A DNA stretch of 62,754 nt from Ruminococcus sp. (GTDB lineage Bacteria > Bacillota > Clostridia > Oscillospirales > Ruminococcaceae), in the NCBI GenBank assembly GCA_016288815.1, contig JAEELF010000062.1, positions 1 through 62,754 on the forward strand, written 5' to 3'. The notes below the pieces were generated by a model. It was given only the letters and a program-made list of their open reading frames with translations, was not told the DNA's origin and searched no databases. Each line of letters begins with the position of its first letter. Position 1 is the stretch's first letter. The position numbers were made by a program, and so were the translations under genes. This document shows positions 17,509-25,609 of the stretch, in pieces.

Positions 17509-17576
17509 GTGGAAGGATTTGAACCCTCGAAATAACGGAGTCAGAGTCCGCTGCCTTACCACTTGGCGACACCCCA
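17501..17576 (-). tRNA. tRNA-Gln (anticodon CTG)
   Basis: 76 bases on the minus strand, from TGGGGTGTCGCC to CACCCCA plus discriminator A and an encoded CCA. The anticodon stem GCGGA/TCCGT closes the loop CTCTGAC, giving anticodon CTG; the T loop is GTTCAAA. The 3' end is part of the direct repeat described here. Confidence 0.93.
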
Positions 17577-17676
17577 ATATCGTCTGCTGTGATTCAGCTT
17601 TATTATTATACCACTATCTCATCACAAAGTCAAGCTATAGTAATATATTTTTATATTTTAATTATCTCTGTCCCAC

Positions 17677-17705
17677 TTGAAAAAATCCCAGAATGATTAT
17701 ATAAT
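17677..17705 (+). promoter_or_regulatory. Promoter of the lipid kinase gene
   Basis: TTGAAA (17677-17682), 17-base spacer, TATAAT (17700-17705). Confidence 0.65.
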
Positions 17706-17767
17706 AGAATCATAGCATTTTCGAAACTATCAGACCCGCCAAGACTACCACATCTCAGGAGAACGTC

Positions 17768-18733
17768 ATGCAGAAAATGTACCTTATTGCGAACCTCGTT
17801 GCGGGACGCACTACTATCGCTGAAAAGCTCGGCGATATCATCGACCTTTTCACCAAAGCAGGATACGAGGTCACTGTCCACCCGACTCAGGACGGCGGCG
17901 ACGCTGAACGCTCTGCCGAATTCGCGTGCGGGAGCGGCTTCGATATCATCGTCTGTGCCGGCGGCGACGGGACGCTCAGTCAGTGCCTCCAGGGGATCAT
18001 GCGCAGCGCTCACAGGCTGCCTATCGGGTATATCCCCGCTGGCTCCACAAACGATTTCGCACGGAGTCTCGGTATCCCCAAGACACCGCTCGAGGCGGCC
18101 AACTCTATCATCAACGGCAAGCCCGTTCCATGTGATGTCGGCGGCTTCAACGGGGACTATTTCTCGTATATCGTTGCGTTCGGTGCGTTCACCAATATCT
18201 CCTATGAGACGCCTCAGCAGATAAAGAATCTGCTCGGGCACACTGCCTATGTTCTCAACGGTCTCACTCAGCTCACAAGCATCCGTGCGAAGCGTATGAG
18301 GATAGAGTTCGGGGATACGGTCATCGAGGACGATTTCATCTACGGTATGGTCACGAACTCCGCTTCTGTTGCGGGTCTGCTCTCGATGAAGGACTTCCTC
18401 CCCGATGACGGTATGTTTGAGGTGCTGCTCATAAAAAAACCGGCGAACGTTATGCAATTGCAGGAGATCGTCCGCTCGCTGCTCAACATAAATATCGACA
18501 TCGACAAGGACTACATCAAGTTCTTCAGGACGGACAAGATCACTTTCACTTCCCTCGGCGGCGAAGAGATCTCGTGGACGCGCGACGGCGAGTACGGCGG
18601 CGGCGCTGCGGTAAACACTATCGTCAACTACAACAGGGCTGTCGCTTTCATGATAAATGATGAGGACAGGCTCCGTCTTGCGAAGGACGGTCAGTATGAG
18701 GTCTATATCCCGATCGTGGACGACGAAGAATAA
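17768..18733 (+). CDS. Diacylglycerol kinase-family lipid kinase (DagK/YegS type)
   Basis: A 321-residue soluble kinase of the DAGK_cat family, which phosphorylates diacylglycerol or related lipids with ATP. The nucleotide-binding motif GGDGT is at 65-69, followed by the family segment LPIGYIPAGSTNDFARSLGI (about 90-110). The N-terminal Rossmann-like and C-terminal beta-sandwich domains are both complete. The start ATG follows AGGAGAACGTC. It lies 12 bases ahead of the next gene and likely shares its transcript. Whether it recycles diacylglycerol for phospholipid synthesis (as DgkB does) or acts on another lipid is not decided by sequence. Confidence 0.88.
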   Translation: MQKMYLIANLVAGRTTIAEKLGDIIDLFTKAGYEVTVHPTQDGGDAERSAEFACGSGFDIIVCAGGDGTLSQCLQGIMRSAHRLPIGYIPAGSTNDFARSLGIPKTPLEAANSIINGKPVPCDVGGFNGDYFSYIVAFGAFTNISYETPQQIKNLLGHTAYVLNGLTQLTSIRAKRMRIEFGDTVIEDDFIYGMVTNSASVAGLLSMKDFLPDDGMFEVLLIKKPANVMQLQEIVRSLLNINIDIDKDYIKFFRTDKITFTSLGGEEISWTRDGEYGGGAAVNTIVNYNRAVAFMINDEDRLRLAKDGQYEVYIPIVDDEE

Positions 18734-18745
18734 GGAGGCGGCAAA

Positions 18746-19486
18746 GTGCTCGGTATTATTGATTCGGATAAGAACAGGGACCTCTGGGAACAGCTCGTTC
18801 CGGAGGACGTAAAAACTATTTTCAGTGAATATATCCCCATTGGCTGCGGCACGATCATCGTGAATGCGGACTACATGGGCGATCAGCTCGGAGATATCAT
18901 CTCGCGGGCTAAGGCTGCCGGGACCGAGGTCGCGGTGGCGGTGCAGTCGCCTGACGCGGACGAGCAGGACAGGCTCTTCGCGCTCGGGGCGGACGATGTT
19001 CTGTCCCTCCCGCTCGGCATGAGAACTGCCGAAAAGCGCATAAAAACGTACCGCGGTGCTGCGAGTTCCGGGGCGGCGTCCGGGCTGAACATGGAGAGCA
19101 TAATGCACATCACCGAGGACGGCAGGGGCTCTTATCAGGTGCCCGAGGAGGAGTTCGAGAGCATTTACCGCTTCGTGCTCAGGATACTCGGGAGAGTGGG
19201 CAGCGGTGCGCAGGTCATCGTCGTGAAGCTCGAGCGTCCCGCGGAAGCCGAGGATGAGGCGGGCAGTGTCATGGAGATACTCTCGCGCGCGGTGCATAAC
19301 TGCCTGAGACGCGGCGATATGACTGCGGTCTGCGGCAAGGACAAGATCCTTGTGCTGCTCATCGGCGCGAACGATGACGGCGGTCATCTTGCGGTGAACA
19401 GGCTCGTCAACAGCTTCTACAGCGAATGCACTGACAGCCGCTTCGAGCTCAGCTACGACATGAAGACCGTCGGTGAGGCGGACTGA
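18746..19486 (+). CDS. Receiver-like plus degenerate GGDEF-like protein
   Basis: A 246-residue protein I cannot assign by name. Residues 1-105 look like a response-regulator receiver fold: IIDSDKN at the start, IIVNADYM where the phospho-acceptor strand would be, and GADDVLSLPLGMRTAEKRI, which has serine where receivers have the conserved lysine (usually KPF). Residues 130-246 resemble a diguanylate cyclase domain: LRRGDMTAVCGKDKILVLLI has GKDKI at the place of GGDEF, so no cyclase activity is expected. Start is GTG at 18746 after AAGGAGGCGGCAAA. It is co-directional with, and 12 bases behind, the lipid kinase. Confidence 0.6.
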   Translation: MLGIIDSDKNRDLWEQLVPEDVKTIFSEYIPIGCGTIIVNADYMGDQLGDIISRAKAAGTEVAVAVQSPDADEQDRLFALGADDVLSLPLGMRTAEKRIKTYRGAASSGAASGLNMESIMHITEDGRGSYQVPEEEFESIYRFVLRILGRVGSGAQVIVVKLERPAEAEDEAGSVMEILSRAVHNCLRRGDMTAVCGKDKILVLLIGANDDGGHLAVNRLVNSFYSECTDSRFELSYDMKTVGEAD

Positions 19487-19506
19487 GCGGTATATATGAA
19501 AATAAA

Positions 19507-19545
19507 ACATCTCAGCCGGAAAAGCTCCGGCTGAGATGTTGTTTT
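19507..19545. terminator. Bidirectional terminator
   Basis: ACATCTCAGCCGG/CCGGCTGAGATGT with TGTTTTTT on the plus side. It separates converging transcription units. Confidence 0.88.
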
Positions 19546-20433
19546 TTATGCGTTGTTTGCGTTGTCGTAGAGTATCAGCGAGGCGTCGGCGGAGTCTATC
19601 AGTCCGTCGCCGTTATAGTCCGCGGCGAGAAGCTGCTGCTCGTTGAAGATGGACGGGACGTTGTCCGCGATATTGGCGTTGAAAACCAGTATCAGCGAGG
19701 CGTCGGCAGGGTCTACGAGTTTGTCGCCGTTGACGTCGCCCTTGAGGAAGCTCACGAAGATACTGTAGGTAAGCCCGTTCTGCTCGGCGTAGGTCTGGGC
19801 GGCGGAGTCCCACTCACAGGTCAGCACAAAGCCCTGCACGCCGCTCACTCCTGTGCGGATATTGTACTGCATACCGACTGCGTTCGTGCCGATGTCGGTA
19901 ACGGTCGATGGGACGGTCAGTGCGAGGAGGTCGGTGCAGCTGAAGAACGCTTCCGCGCCGACTGAGGTCACTGAGGAGGGTATTTCCACGGCGCTGAGCG
20001 AGGTGCATGAGTAGAAGCATTTCTCCGGTATCGCGGTGAGCGCGCTGCTCAGTTCGGCTGTTTTAAGCGCGGAGCAACTGATGAAGCAGCTCTTGCCGAG
20101 CGTGGTCACGGAGTCGGGGAGGTCGATGTCAGTCAACGAAAGGCAGCCGGCAAATGCGCTGTCGCCTATGCTGACGAGAGTTTCGGGGAGGGTGATGTGC
20201 TCGATCTTGTCCTGCCCGAAAAACGCCTGCGCGGCTATGGAAGTGACGGTGCAGCCGTCTATCTCTGCGGGGATATCGAGGGTCGTGCCGGCACCGGTGA
20301 CGCCGGTTATCGCGGCGGTCTTGCCTGTGACGGTGTAGGTGAAGGAGGCTGCCGTGCTCTCCCCTGCCGACACGGACGGCACGGACGCGAGCATGGTCAG
20401 CGCTGCCGAAAGTACGCTGAATATCCGCTTCAT
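19546..20433 (-). CDS. Secreted leucine-rich-repeat (BspA-like) protein with type I dockerin
   Basis: A 295-residue secreted protein. A signal peptide (about 1-24, ending SVSA) precedes BspA/LRR_5 repeats (about 40-190) with recurring patterns such as LPETLVSIGDSAFAGC and IPSSVTSVGAEAFFSC. The last 65 residues hold two calcium-binding dockerin segments, GDVNGDKLVDPADASLIL and ADYNGDGLIDSADASLIL. The dockerin implies anchoring to a cohesin-bearing scaffold on the cell surface. Of two overlapping ATGs, the second (20433) is better spaced from GGAGG. Its start overlaps the amidohydrolase stop, so it appears to be translated from an operon of cytoplasmic metabolic genes, which is unusual. Confidence 0.85.
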   Translation of the reverse strand: MKRIFSVLSAALTMLASVPSVSAGESTAASFTYTVTGKTAAITGVTGAGTTLDIPAEIDGCTVTSIAAQAFFGQDKIEHITLPETLVSIGDSAFAGCLSLTDIDLPDSVTTLGKSCFISCSALKTAELSSALTAIPEKCFYSCTSLSAVEIPSSVTSVGAEAFFSCTDLLALTVPSTVTDIGTNAVGMQYNIRTGVSGVQGFVLTCEWDSAAQTYAEQNGLTYSIFVSFLKGDVNGDKLVDPADASLILVFNANIADNVPSIFNEQQLLAADYNGDGLIDSADASLILYDNANNA

Positions 20434-21605
20434 CATATCTCCTCCCTGCGGACAGTCTCTCCGCTCACCATGACGAGGACGGGCTCGGTCATCAGTCCGA
20501 GAGGGTCGTCGCCCTTGCGGTAGAGCTGTATGTCGGCGTCAAGTCCGGCGGCGAGCGAGCCCGTTCTGTCCGCGATGCCGAGTATCTCCGCGGGGGCGGA
20601 GGTCAGGGCGCGGAGGGCTTCGTCATAGTCAAGTCCGCCCTTTACGGCTGCCTGCGCGGACAGAGGAAGGTACTGTATGGGAATGACTGTGTGGTCCGTG
20701 CAGATCGCGGTCTTTACGCCGTTTTTCACGAGTGCTGCGGCGTTTTCGAGCTCCATGCCCTTCATCTCGGGCTTGCAGCGGTCGCAGATGATCGGTCCGC
20801 AGATCACGGGGACGTCCTCCTCTGCGATGATGTCCGCTATCTTGTAGCCCTCGGTGCCGTGTATTATAACGGTGTCGAGGGAAAATTCCTTCGCTATGCG
20901 CATGGCTGTGCAGATGTCGTCCGCGCGGTGGCAATGGAAGAATGCCTTATGCTTGCGGTCGAGGAGAGGCATGAGCGCCTCGCACTTAGCGTCGTACTCG
21001 GGCGGAGTGCAGTTCTCGTTGTCGGAGTAGTAGCTGTCCATGTCGTGGGCGTAGCGGCGGGCTTTGTAAAGTCCCTCACGGATAAGGGCTGCCGTCGCCA
21101 TGCGGGTCACAGGAGTGTCTTCACGGTCGTTGCCGACGCTCTTGGGATTCTCTCCGAGGGCGAATTTCACGCCTGCCGTCGAGATGAGCATATCGTCAAC
21201 GCGCCTGCCGGCTGTCTTTATCACGCAGATAGTCCCTCCGCAGGCATTTCCGCTGCCCGGGCAGACTGCTGCCGTCGTGATACCGCGGGTACGGGCTTCG
21301 CCGAAGCAGCGGTCAAAGGGGTTTATGCCGTCGAGAGCCCTCATCTGCGGGGTGAAGGGGTCGGTGGTCTCGTTGCAGTCGTCGCCCTCAAAGGCAAGCC
21401 CGTCCTCGATTATGCCGAGGTGGGTGTGGGCGTCGATGAAGCCGGGGAGGACTGTTCCGCCCTTGGCGTCTATGGCGTCGGCGGGGAAATCGGCGGGGGC
21501 GCCCTCGCCTAACGCCTTTATCTCAGCGCCGTCAGTCTCTATCCAGCCGCTGTTTATCGTGCCTGCGGCGGACATGGTGTATATCTTTGCGTTGTAAATG
21601 AGCAT
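20433..21605 (-). CDS. Amidohydrolase (imidazolonepropionase-like, metal-dependent)
   Basis: A 390-residue enzyme of the metal-dependent amidohydrolase superfamily. The first metal ligands are in GFIDAHTHLGI (H60, H62); later ligands are in AFFHCHRADD and VIIHGTEG, and the catalytic aspartate is in CTDHTVIP. The N- and C-terminal strands of the composite beta domain are present (MLIYNAKIYT and LAAGLDADIQLY). These enzymes cleave cyclic or linear C-N bonds; the substrate cannot be read from sequence. The ATG follows GGAGGTAAGCC, three bases after the aroK stop. Confidence 0.82.
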   Translation of the reverse strand: MLIYNAKIYTMSAAGTINSGWIETDGAEIKALGEGAPADFPADAIDAKGGTVLPGFIDAHTHLGIIEDGLAFEGDDCNETTDPFTPQMRALDGINPFDRCFGEARTRGITTAAVCPGSGNACGGTICVIKTAGRRVDDMLISTAGVKFALGENPKSVGNDREDTPVTRMATAALIREGLYKARRYAHDMDSYYSDNENCTPPEYDAKCEALMPLLDRKHKAFFHCHRADDICTAMRIAKEFSLDTVIIHGTEGYKIADIIAEEDVPVICGPIICDRCKPEMKGMELENAAALVKNGVKTAICTDHTVIPIQYLPLSAQAAVKGGLDYDEALRALTSAPAEILGIADRTGSLAAGLDADIQLYRKGDDPLGLMTEPVLVMVSGETVRREEI

Positions 21606-21608
21606 GGC

Positions 21609-22106
21609 TTACCTCCGTACCGCTGCTGCTATCTGGTCAGCGGTCTCGACCGGGCTGCCGCAGGTGTCGATTATCACGGTCGCGTGGGCTCTATAGACGC
21701 TCCTGCGGGCGTTGTATATCTCTTCGAGCTGCTCGCGGGTGTTGTTGACCACGAGGGGACGGTTGGTGTCGTCCTTGATGCGGTCGTAGCACTCGGCGAA
21801 GGGGACGTCGAGGAAGACCACTGCGCTGCCGCTGTCGCGGGCTGCCTTGGCGGTGTCGGGGTTCAGCATCGCTCCTCCGCCGCACGCTGCGACGGTCTTC
21901 TTGCCGCAGAGGGACTTCACTATCTCTGCCTCGGCGGCGCGGAAGTGCGCTTCGCCCTTTTTCTCGAATATCTCGGGTATGGTCATGTCCTCGATACGGA
22001 CGATGAGGTCGTCGGTGTCACAGAAGCCGCAGCCGAGCTTCTTCGCTGCCAGCTTGCCCACTGTGGACTTGCCGCAGCCCATGAATCCGCATAAAAATAC
22101 TGTCAT
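21609..22106 (-). CDS. aroK: Shikimate kinase
   Basis: A 165-residue P-loop kinase that phosphorylates shikimate in the aromatic amino acid pathway. The start FLCGFMGCGKSTVGK holds Walker A; DTDDLI binds shikimate and magnesium; the CGGGAM loop and the lid segment RPLV follow. Length is typical. The start codon overlaps the stop of the GNAT gene (ATGA), and aroE lies one gene upstream, so two steps of the shikimate pathway are in one operon; the other steps are not in this window. Confidence 0.92.
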   Translation of the reverse strand: MTVFLCGFMGCGKSTVGKLAAKKLGCGFCDTDDLIVRIEDMTIPEIFEKKGEAHFRAAEAEIVKSLCGKKTVAACGGGAMLNPDTAKAARDSGSAVVFLDVPFAECYDRIKDDTNRPLVVNNTREQLEEIYNARRSVYRAHATVIIDTCGSPVETADQIAAAVRR

Positions 22107-22582
22107 TTATTTTCCTCCTTGCGATCGTTCTGTTTTCCGCTAAGCGCCATTTTCACCAGCGGGACCCACTCGTCCTCGATCATTTTTTCGCCGGTCAGCT
22201 CAAAACCGTGACGCCGGTAAAATGCTATGCCGCGGGTGTTGTATTCAAGCGCCCACAGCCATTCAGCGCCGAGCTCGTCCACGGCGAAGCGGAGCAGCTG
22301 CGCTCCGATACCTCCGCTCTGGAAATGAGGCTCGACGTAGAGCTTCTCTATCTCATTGCCGTTGACGCTGATGAAGCCCTTTACCACGCCGGCGTCCTCG
22401 CAGACGTGGGTATGGCGCAGCGCCTCCGTGCCCTCTGCGTACTTCGCGGCGGTGTCCATGACGTTCAGCTCGCCGAAGTAGTAGGGGTCGTTTTTGAAAA
22501 AGGGGTAGAAATTGACGCGGTAATTGGTCACTATCATCTCGGCGATCCGCGAGGCGTCCGCCGGGGCTGCCGGGCGTATCAC
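22103..22582 (-). CDS. GNAT-family N-acetyltransferase
   Basis: A 159-residue protein of the GNAT fold. The acetyl-CoA-binding motif is seen as EKLYVEPHFQSGGIGAQLL (about 87-105), with the C-terminal ALEYNTRGIAFYRRHGFELT pattern. The start is GTG at 22582, overlapping the aroE stop (GTGA); the first residues IRPAAPADASRIAEM fit the family start. The substrate is unknown. The tight overlaps on both sides argue for cotranslation with aroE and aroK, but no biochemical link is evident. Confidence 0.85.
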   Translation of the reverse strand: MIRPAAPADASRIAEMIVTNYRVNFYPFFKNDPYYFGELNVMDTAAKYAEGTEALRHTHVCEDAGVVKGFISVNGNEIEKLYVEPHFQSGGIGAQLLRFAVDELGAEWLWALEYNTRGIAFYRRHGFELTGEKMIEDEWVPLVKMALSGKQNDRKEENK

Positions 22583-23415
22583 TTGTTCATGCCGTCAACG
22601 GCTGCTTCGACTTCCCTGATTATCGCGCTTATGTCGGCTGAGTCGAACTCGCCGCCGTACCATATCTCGTGCGCCTTCACTGCCTGATATACAAGCATTG
22701 CCGCTCCGCCGACCGCTGCGCGTCCGAGGGCGCGGGCTTTCTTCAAGAAAAGGGTCTCGGTGGGGTTGTAGATGACGTCGAAGAAGCTCAGGCTGCTCTC
22801 TATGACCTTGTCGCTCACCGCGCAGGCGTCGGTCTTGGGGTACATTCCCACGGGGGTGGCATTGATAAGGAGGTCGAAGCCGCCTTCAAGAGTCGATATA
22901 TCAGCGATCTTCACTGACGCGCCGCTGCATTTGCTCAGTATCTCCGCCATGAGGAGCTGGGCAGTCTTGACGTCCTGCGGGATAACGGCGAGGGTCAGTG
23001 CGCCGCCGTGGAGGGCGGTCTCGATCGCTATCATGCGTCCGACGCCGCCGCAGCCGCACACGCAGACATTGCCGTCTATCGGGAGAAGCTCAGCCGAGCG
23101 CAGGAAGCCGTCGCAGTCCGTGTTATAGCCGACGAGCCTGCCGCCGTCGTTGTGTATGCAGTTGACGGAATTATACCTCTTCGCGCTCTCCGCGAGCTCG
23201 TCGAGGAGCGGGATAACTCCCTGTTTATGCGGGATAGTTGCGTTCAGTCCTGCGAGCTCCTCGAAGAGAGGGCGGGACTGGGCGAGGTCGGCGGGGTCGA
23301 TGTCGATGAGGTCGTATGTGCAGCCCTCCCTGCCGCTGAGGGCGAACAGTCTCTTGTGTATCAGCGGGGACATAGAATGTCCGAGCGGGTGGCCGATAAG
23401 TGCGAATCTTTCCAT
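22579..23415 (-). CDS. aroE: Shikimate dehydrogenase
   Basis: A 278-residue NADP-dependent enzyme reducing 3-dehydroshikimate to shikimate. The substrate domain has GHPLGHSMSP (about 8-17) and NATIPHKQGV with the catalytic lysine; the aspartate partner lies in NTDCDGF. The Rossmann segment is VCGCGGVGRM. Length fits the family. The ATG at 23415 follows AAAGGAGCATAAA, 11 bases behind the fabD stop, so the aromatic genes probably share the fabD transcript. Confidence 0.92.
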   Translation of the reverse strand: MERFALIGHPLGHSMSPLIHKRLFALSGREGCTYDLIDIDPADLAQSRPLFEELAGLNATIPHKQGVIPLLDELAESAKRYNSVNCIHNDGGRLVGYNTDCDGFLRSAELLPIDGNVCVCGCGGVGRMIAIETALHGGALTLAVIPQDVKTAQLLMAEILSKCSGASVKIADISTLEGGFDLLINATPVGMYPKTDACAVSDKVIESSLSFFDVIYNPTETLFLKKARALGRAAVGGAAMLVYQAVKAHEIWYGGEFDSADISAIIREVEAAVDGMNK

Positions 23416-23426
23416 TTTATGCTCCT

Positions 23427-24335
23427 TTACACGCTCAGCTTGTCGAGCGTTTCCATGTTCTCTATGTTGTATGCGGCGACGTCGTCGAGGGTCTTCTTCA
23501 CAAGACCTGTGAGCGTCTTGCCGGGGCCGAATTCCACGAAGATGTCCGCGCCTGCCTGAGACATCGCGGCGAGCTCGTCGGTGAAGCGGACGGGCGATAC
23601 GATGTGCTTCGCGAGAAGTGCCGGCATATCGCTGAAATCGGTCAGCTCGCCGCCGGTGACGTTCGAGTAGTATTTAACGTTCGGGGTGCTGAACTTCACT
23701 GACTTTGCGGCTTCGTAGAACTTGTCCGCGGCGCTCTGCATGAGCTTGGAGTGGAACGCTCCCGCGACGTTCAGGGGAACGACTCTTGCCTTCAGTTCGG
23801 CAAATATCGGAGTTACCTCCTCAACGCCCTCAGGCGTGCCGGCGATGACGGTCTGCATGGGGGAATTGTAGTTCACGGCGGCGACGTAGTTCTTCGCGCT
23901 GTCACAGATCTCTGCGACCTTCTCCGGAGCTATCTTCATGACGGCTGCCATTGCGCCCTTGTGCTCGCGGGCGGCTTCGTCCATGGCCTCGCAGCGCGCC
24001 TTGATAAGGCGGAATGCGTCCTCAAGGGAGACCACTCCCGAGGCGTACATCGCGGCGTACTCGCCGAGGGAGTGTCCGGCTACGCCGTCAAACGCGAATC
24101 CTCTGTCGTGCGCTGCAAGAAGGCAGAGAATAGACGTCGCCATGACTGCGGGCTGGGCGTTCACCGTGCGGGCGAGCTCCTCCGGGGAAAGGGAGAAGCA
24201 CAGCTCGCGGAGATCCCTGCCGAGAACCTCGGAGCCGGTATCGTAGATATTGCCGAATGCAGGGAATGCATCGAGGATATCCCTGCCCATGCCGGGATAC
24301 TGCGAACCCTGTCCGGAAAATAGTGAAATTGTCAT
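23427..24335 (-). CDS. fabD: Malonyl-CoA:ACP transacylase
   Basis: A 302-residue acyltransferase that moves malonyl from CoA to ACP. The start SLFSGQGSQYPGMG carries the GQGSQ motif, and GHSLGEYAA the nucleophilic serine. The catalytic histidine is in GAFHSKLM. It is transcribed away from the fabH operon with the promoters between them. It is first in a minus-strand operon continuing to aroE, GNAT and aroK, so a fatty-acid gene drives a set of unrelated function. Confidence 0.92.
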   Translation of the reverse strand: MTISLFSGQGSQYPGMGRDILDAFPAFGNIYDTGSEVLGRDLRELCFSLSPEELARTVNAQPAVMATSILCLLAAHDRGFAFDGVAGHSLGEYAAMYASGVVSLEDAFRLIKARCEAMDEAAREHKGAMAAVMKIAPEKVAEICDSAKNYVAAVNYNSPMQTVIAGTPEGVEEVTPIFAELKARVVPLNVAGAFHSKLMQSAADKFYEAAKSVKFSTPNVKYYSNVTGGELTDFSDMPALLAKHIVSPVRFTDELAAMSQAGADIFVEFGPGKTLTGLVKKTLDDVAAYNIENMETLDKLSV

Positions 24336-24480
24336 AATTGGTTGCTTCCTTTCTGTTGGTTATATACAAATGTGTGGTTAATCTGCATTAAGTTTCCGTG
24401 GATTATTTATGCAAAATGCCGATATTTTCTGCCTGCCCGTTTAAAGCGGCAAAATAGAGTTGCAAAAAAGCCGGAAATGA

Positions 24481-24540
24481 TTTACAATAGATATGTGTGC
24501 AGCTACATTATAATATAGCATATTATCTCGCAAAATGCAA
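24481..24540. promoter_or_regulatory. Divergent promoter region between fabD and fabH
   Basis: Plus strand: TTTACA (24481-24486), 17 bases, TACATT (24504-24509), toward fabH. Minus strand: TTGCAT (24540-24535), 17 bases, TATATT (24517-24512), toward fabD. The two overlap, which would allow a single regulator to control both directions. I did not recognise a FapR or FabT operator. Confidence 0.5.
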
Positions 24541-24622
24541 CAGGAGCGGAGAAATTTTCGCCTCACCGACACATTGCAGTTTGCTTTATGGTATATGAAT
24601 AATCACTCATAAGGAGAAATAC

Positions 24623-25609
24623 ATGGGTATCAATATTTTGGGCATGGGAAGCTACGTCCCCGATCAGCGCCTTACCAACGACGACTTCACGCGGTTCGTC
24701 GAGACCAGCGACGAGTGGATACGCACCCGCACAGGTATCGCCGAGCGCCGTATGGCCGGCTGGGAGCCGACGTGGTATATGGGCTCGCAGGCGGCTCTGA
24801 AAGCTATCGAGCGCGCCGGCATAGACCCAGCTGACATAGGGCTCGTCATCTCATGCACCGCCACCTCGGACTTCCATACCCCGAGCATGGCGAGCGTTAT
24901 CCAGAACAAGATAAACGCCGTCAATGCGGCGGCTTTCGATATGAACGCTGCCTGCACGGGCTTCGTTTACGGGCTCGATACCGCAAGGCGGTTCCTCGAT
25001 ACCGACGACAGGCTGAAGTACGTTCTCGTGGTCGCGAATGAGGCACTCTCGCGCTTCCTCGACTTCACTGACCGCTCGTCCTGCATTCTCTTCGGGGACG
25101 GTGCGGCGGCGGCTGTTGTCGGGAAGAGCGGCAAGCTCTACTCCTCGCACCTCGGTGCGGACGGCAGCGGCGCGGGCTATCTCTGCGCGAGGGCTATGCA
25201 GGTCGCGCCTGAGATAAAGGTGGAATCGGACTTCGCGGACGAGTTTCCCGATATGCCGCTCCACAAGCTCTATCAGGACGGCAAGGCTGTCTATAAGTTC
25301 GCAACGGCGGCACTGCCGAGGTCGTTCGAGCTCGCTGCGGAGGGCACTGGCTTAACCAAGGACGATATCGACTACTTTATCCCCCACCAGGCCAATATCC
25401 GCATCATCGAGACCGCTGCCAAAAAGCTCGGGGCACCGATGGAGAAGTTCATCATCACCCTCGACCACTACGGCAATACGTCGAGTGCATCCATTCCGCT
25501 CGCGCTCTGCGAGGCTATCGAAAAGGGCATTATCAAACGCGGTATGAAGCTCGCGCTCATCGGCTTCGGGGCGGGCCTCACCTACGGAGGTATAATCCTT
25601 GAGTACTGA
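24623..25609 (+). CDS. fabH: 3-oxoacyl-ACP synthase III (initiation of fatty-acid synthesis)
   Basis: A 328-residue thiolase-fold enzyme condensing acyl-CoA with malonyl-ACP. The catalytic cysteine is in AFDMNAACTGFVYGL (about 112), histidine in FIPHQANIRI and asparagine in DHYGNTSSASI, giving the complete Cys-His-Asn triad. Length is normal. The ATG follows AAGGAGAAATAC. It heads the plus-strand fatty-acid operon; its stop overlaps the next start by 11 bases. Confidence 0.94.
   Translation: MGINILGMGSYVPDQRLTNDDFTRFVETSDEWIRTRTGIAERRMAGWEPTWYMGSQAALKAIERAGIDPADIGLVISCTATSDFHTPSMASVIQNKINAVNAAAFDMNAACTGFVYGLDTARRFLDTDDRLKYVLVVANEALSRFLDFTDRSSCILFGDGAAAAVVGKSGKLYSSHLGADGSGAGYLCARAMQVAPEIKVESDFADEFPDMPLHKLYQDGKAVYKFATAALPRSFELAAEGTGLTKDDIDYFIPHQANIRIIETAAKKLGAPMEKFIITLDHYGNTSSASIPLALCEAIEKGIIKRGMKLALIGFGAGLTYGGIILEY

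Noticed and set aside
16861..17576. Prophage or integrative element at tRNA-Gln
   Set aside because: The interval is only about 650 bp, with no integrase or phage gene, although the repeats resemble attachment sites.
17651..19510. Minus-strand open frame of 619 codons opposite the lipid kinase and its neighbour
   Set aside because: It spans two well-supported plus-strand genes and the gap between them and contains no recognisable protein; a codon-bias shadow.
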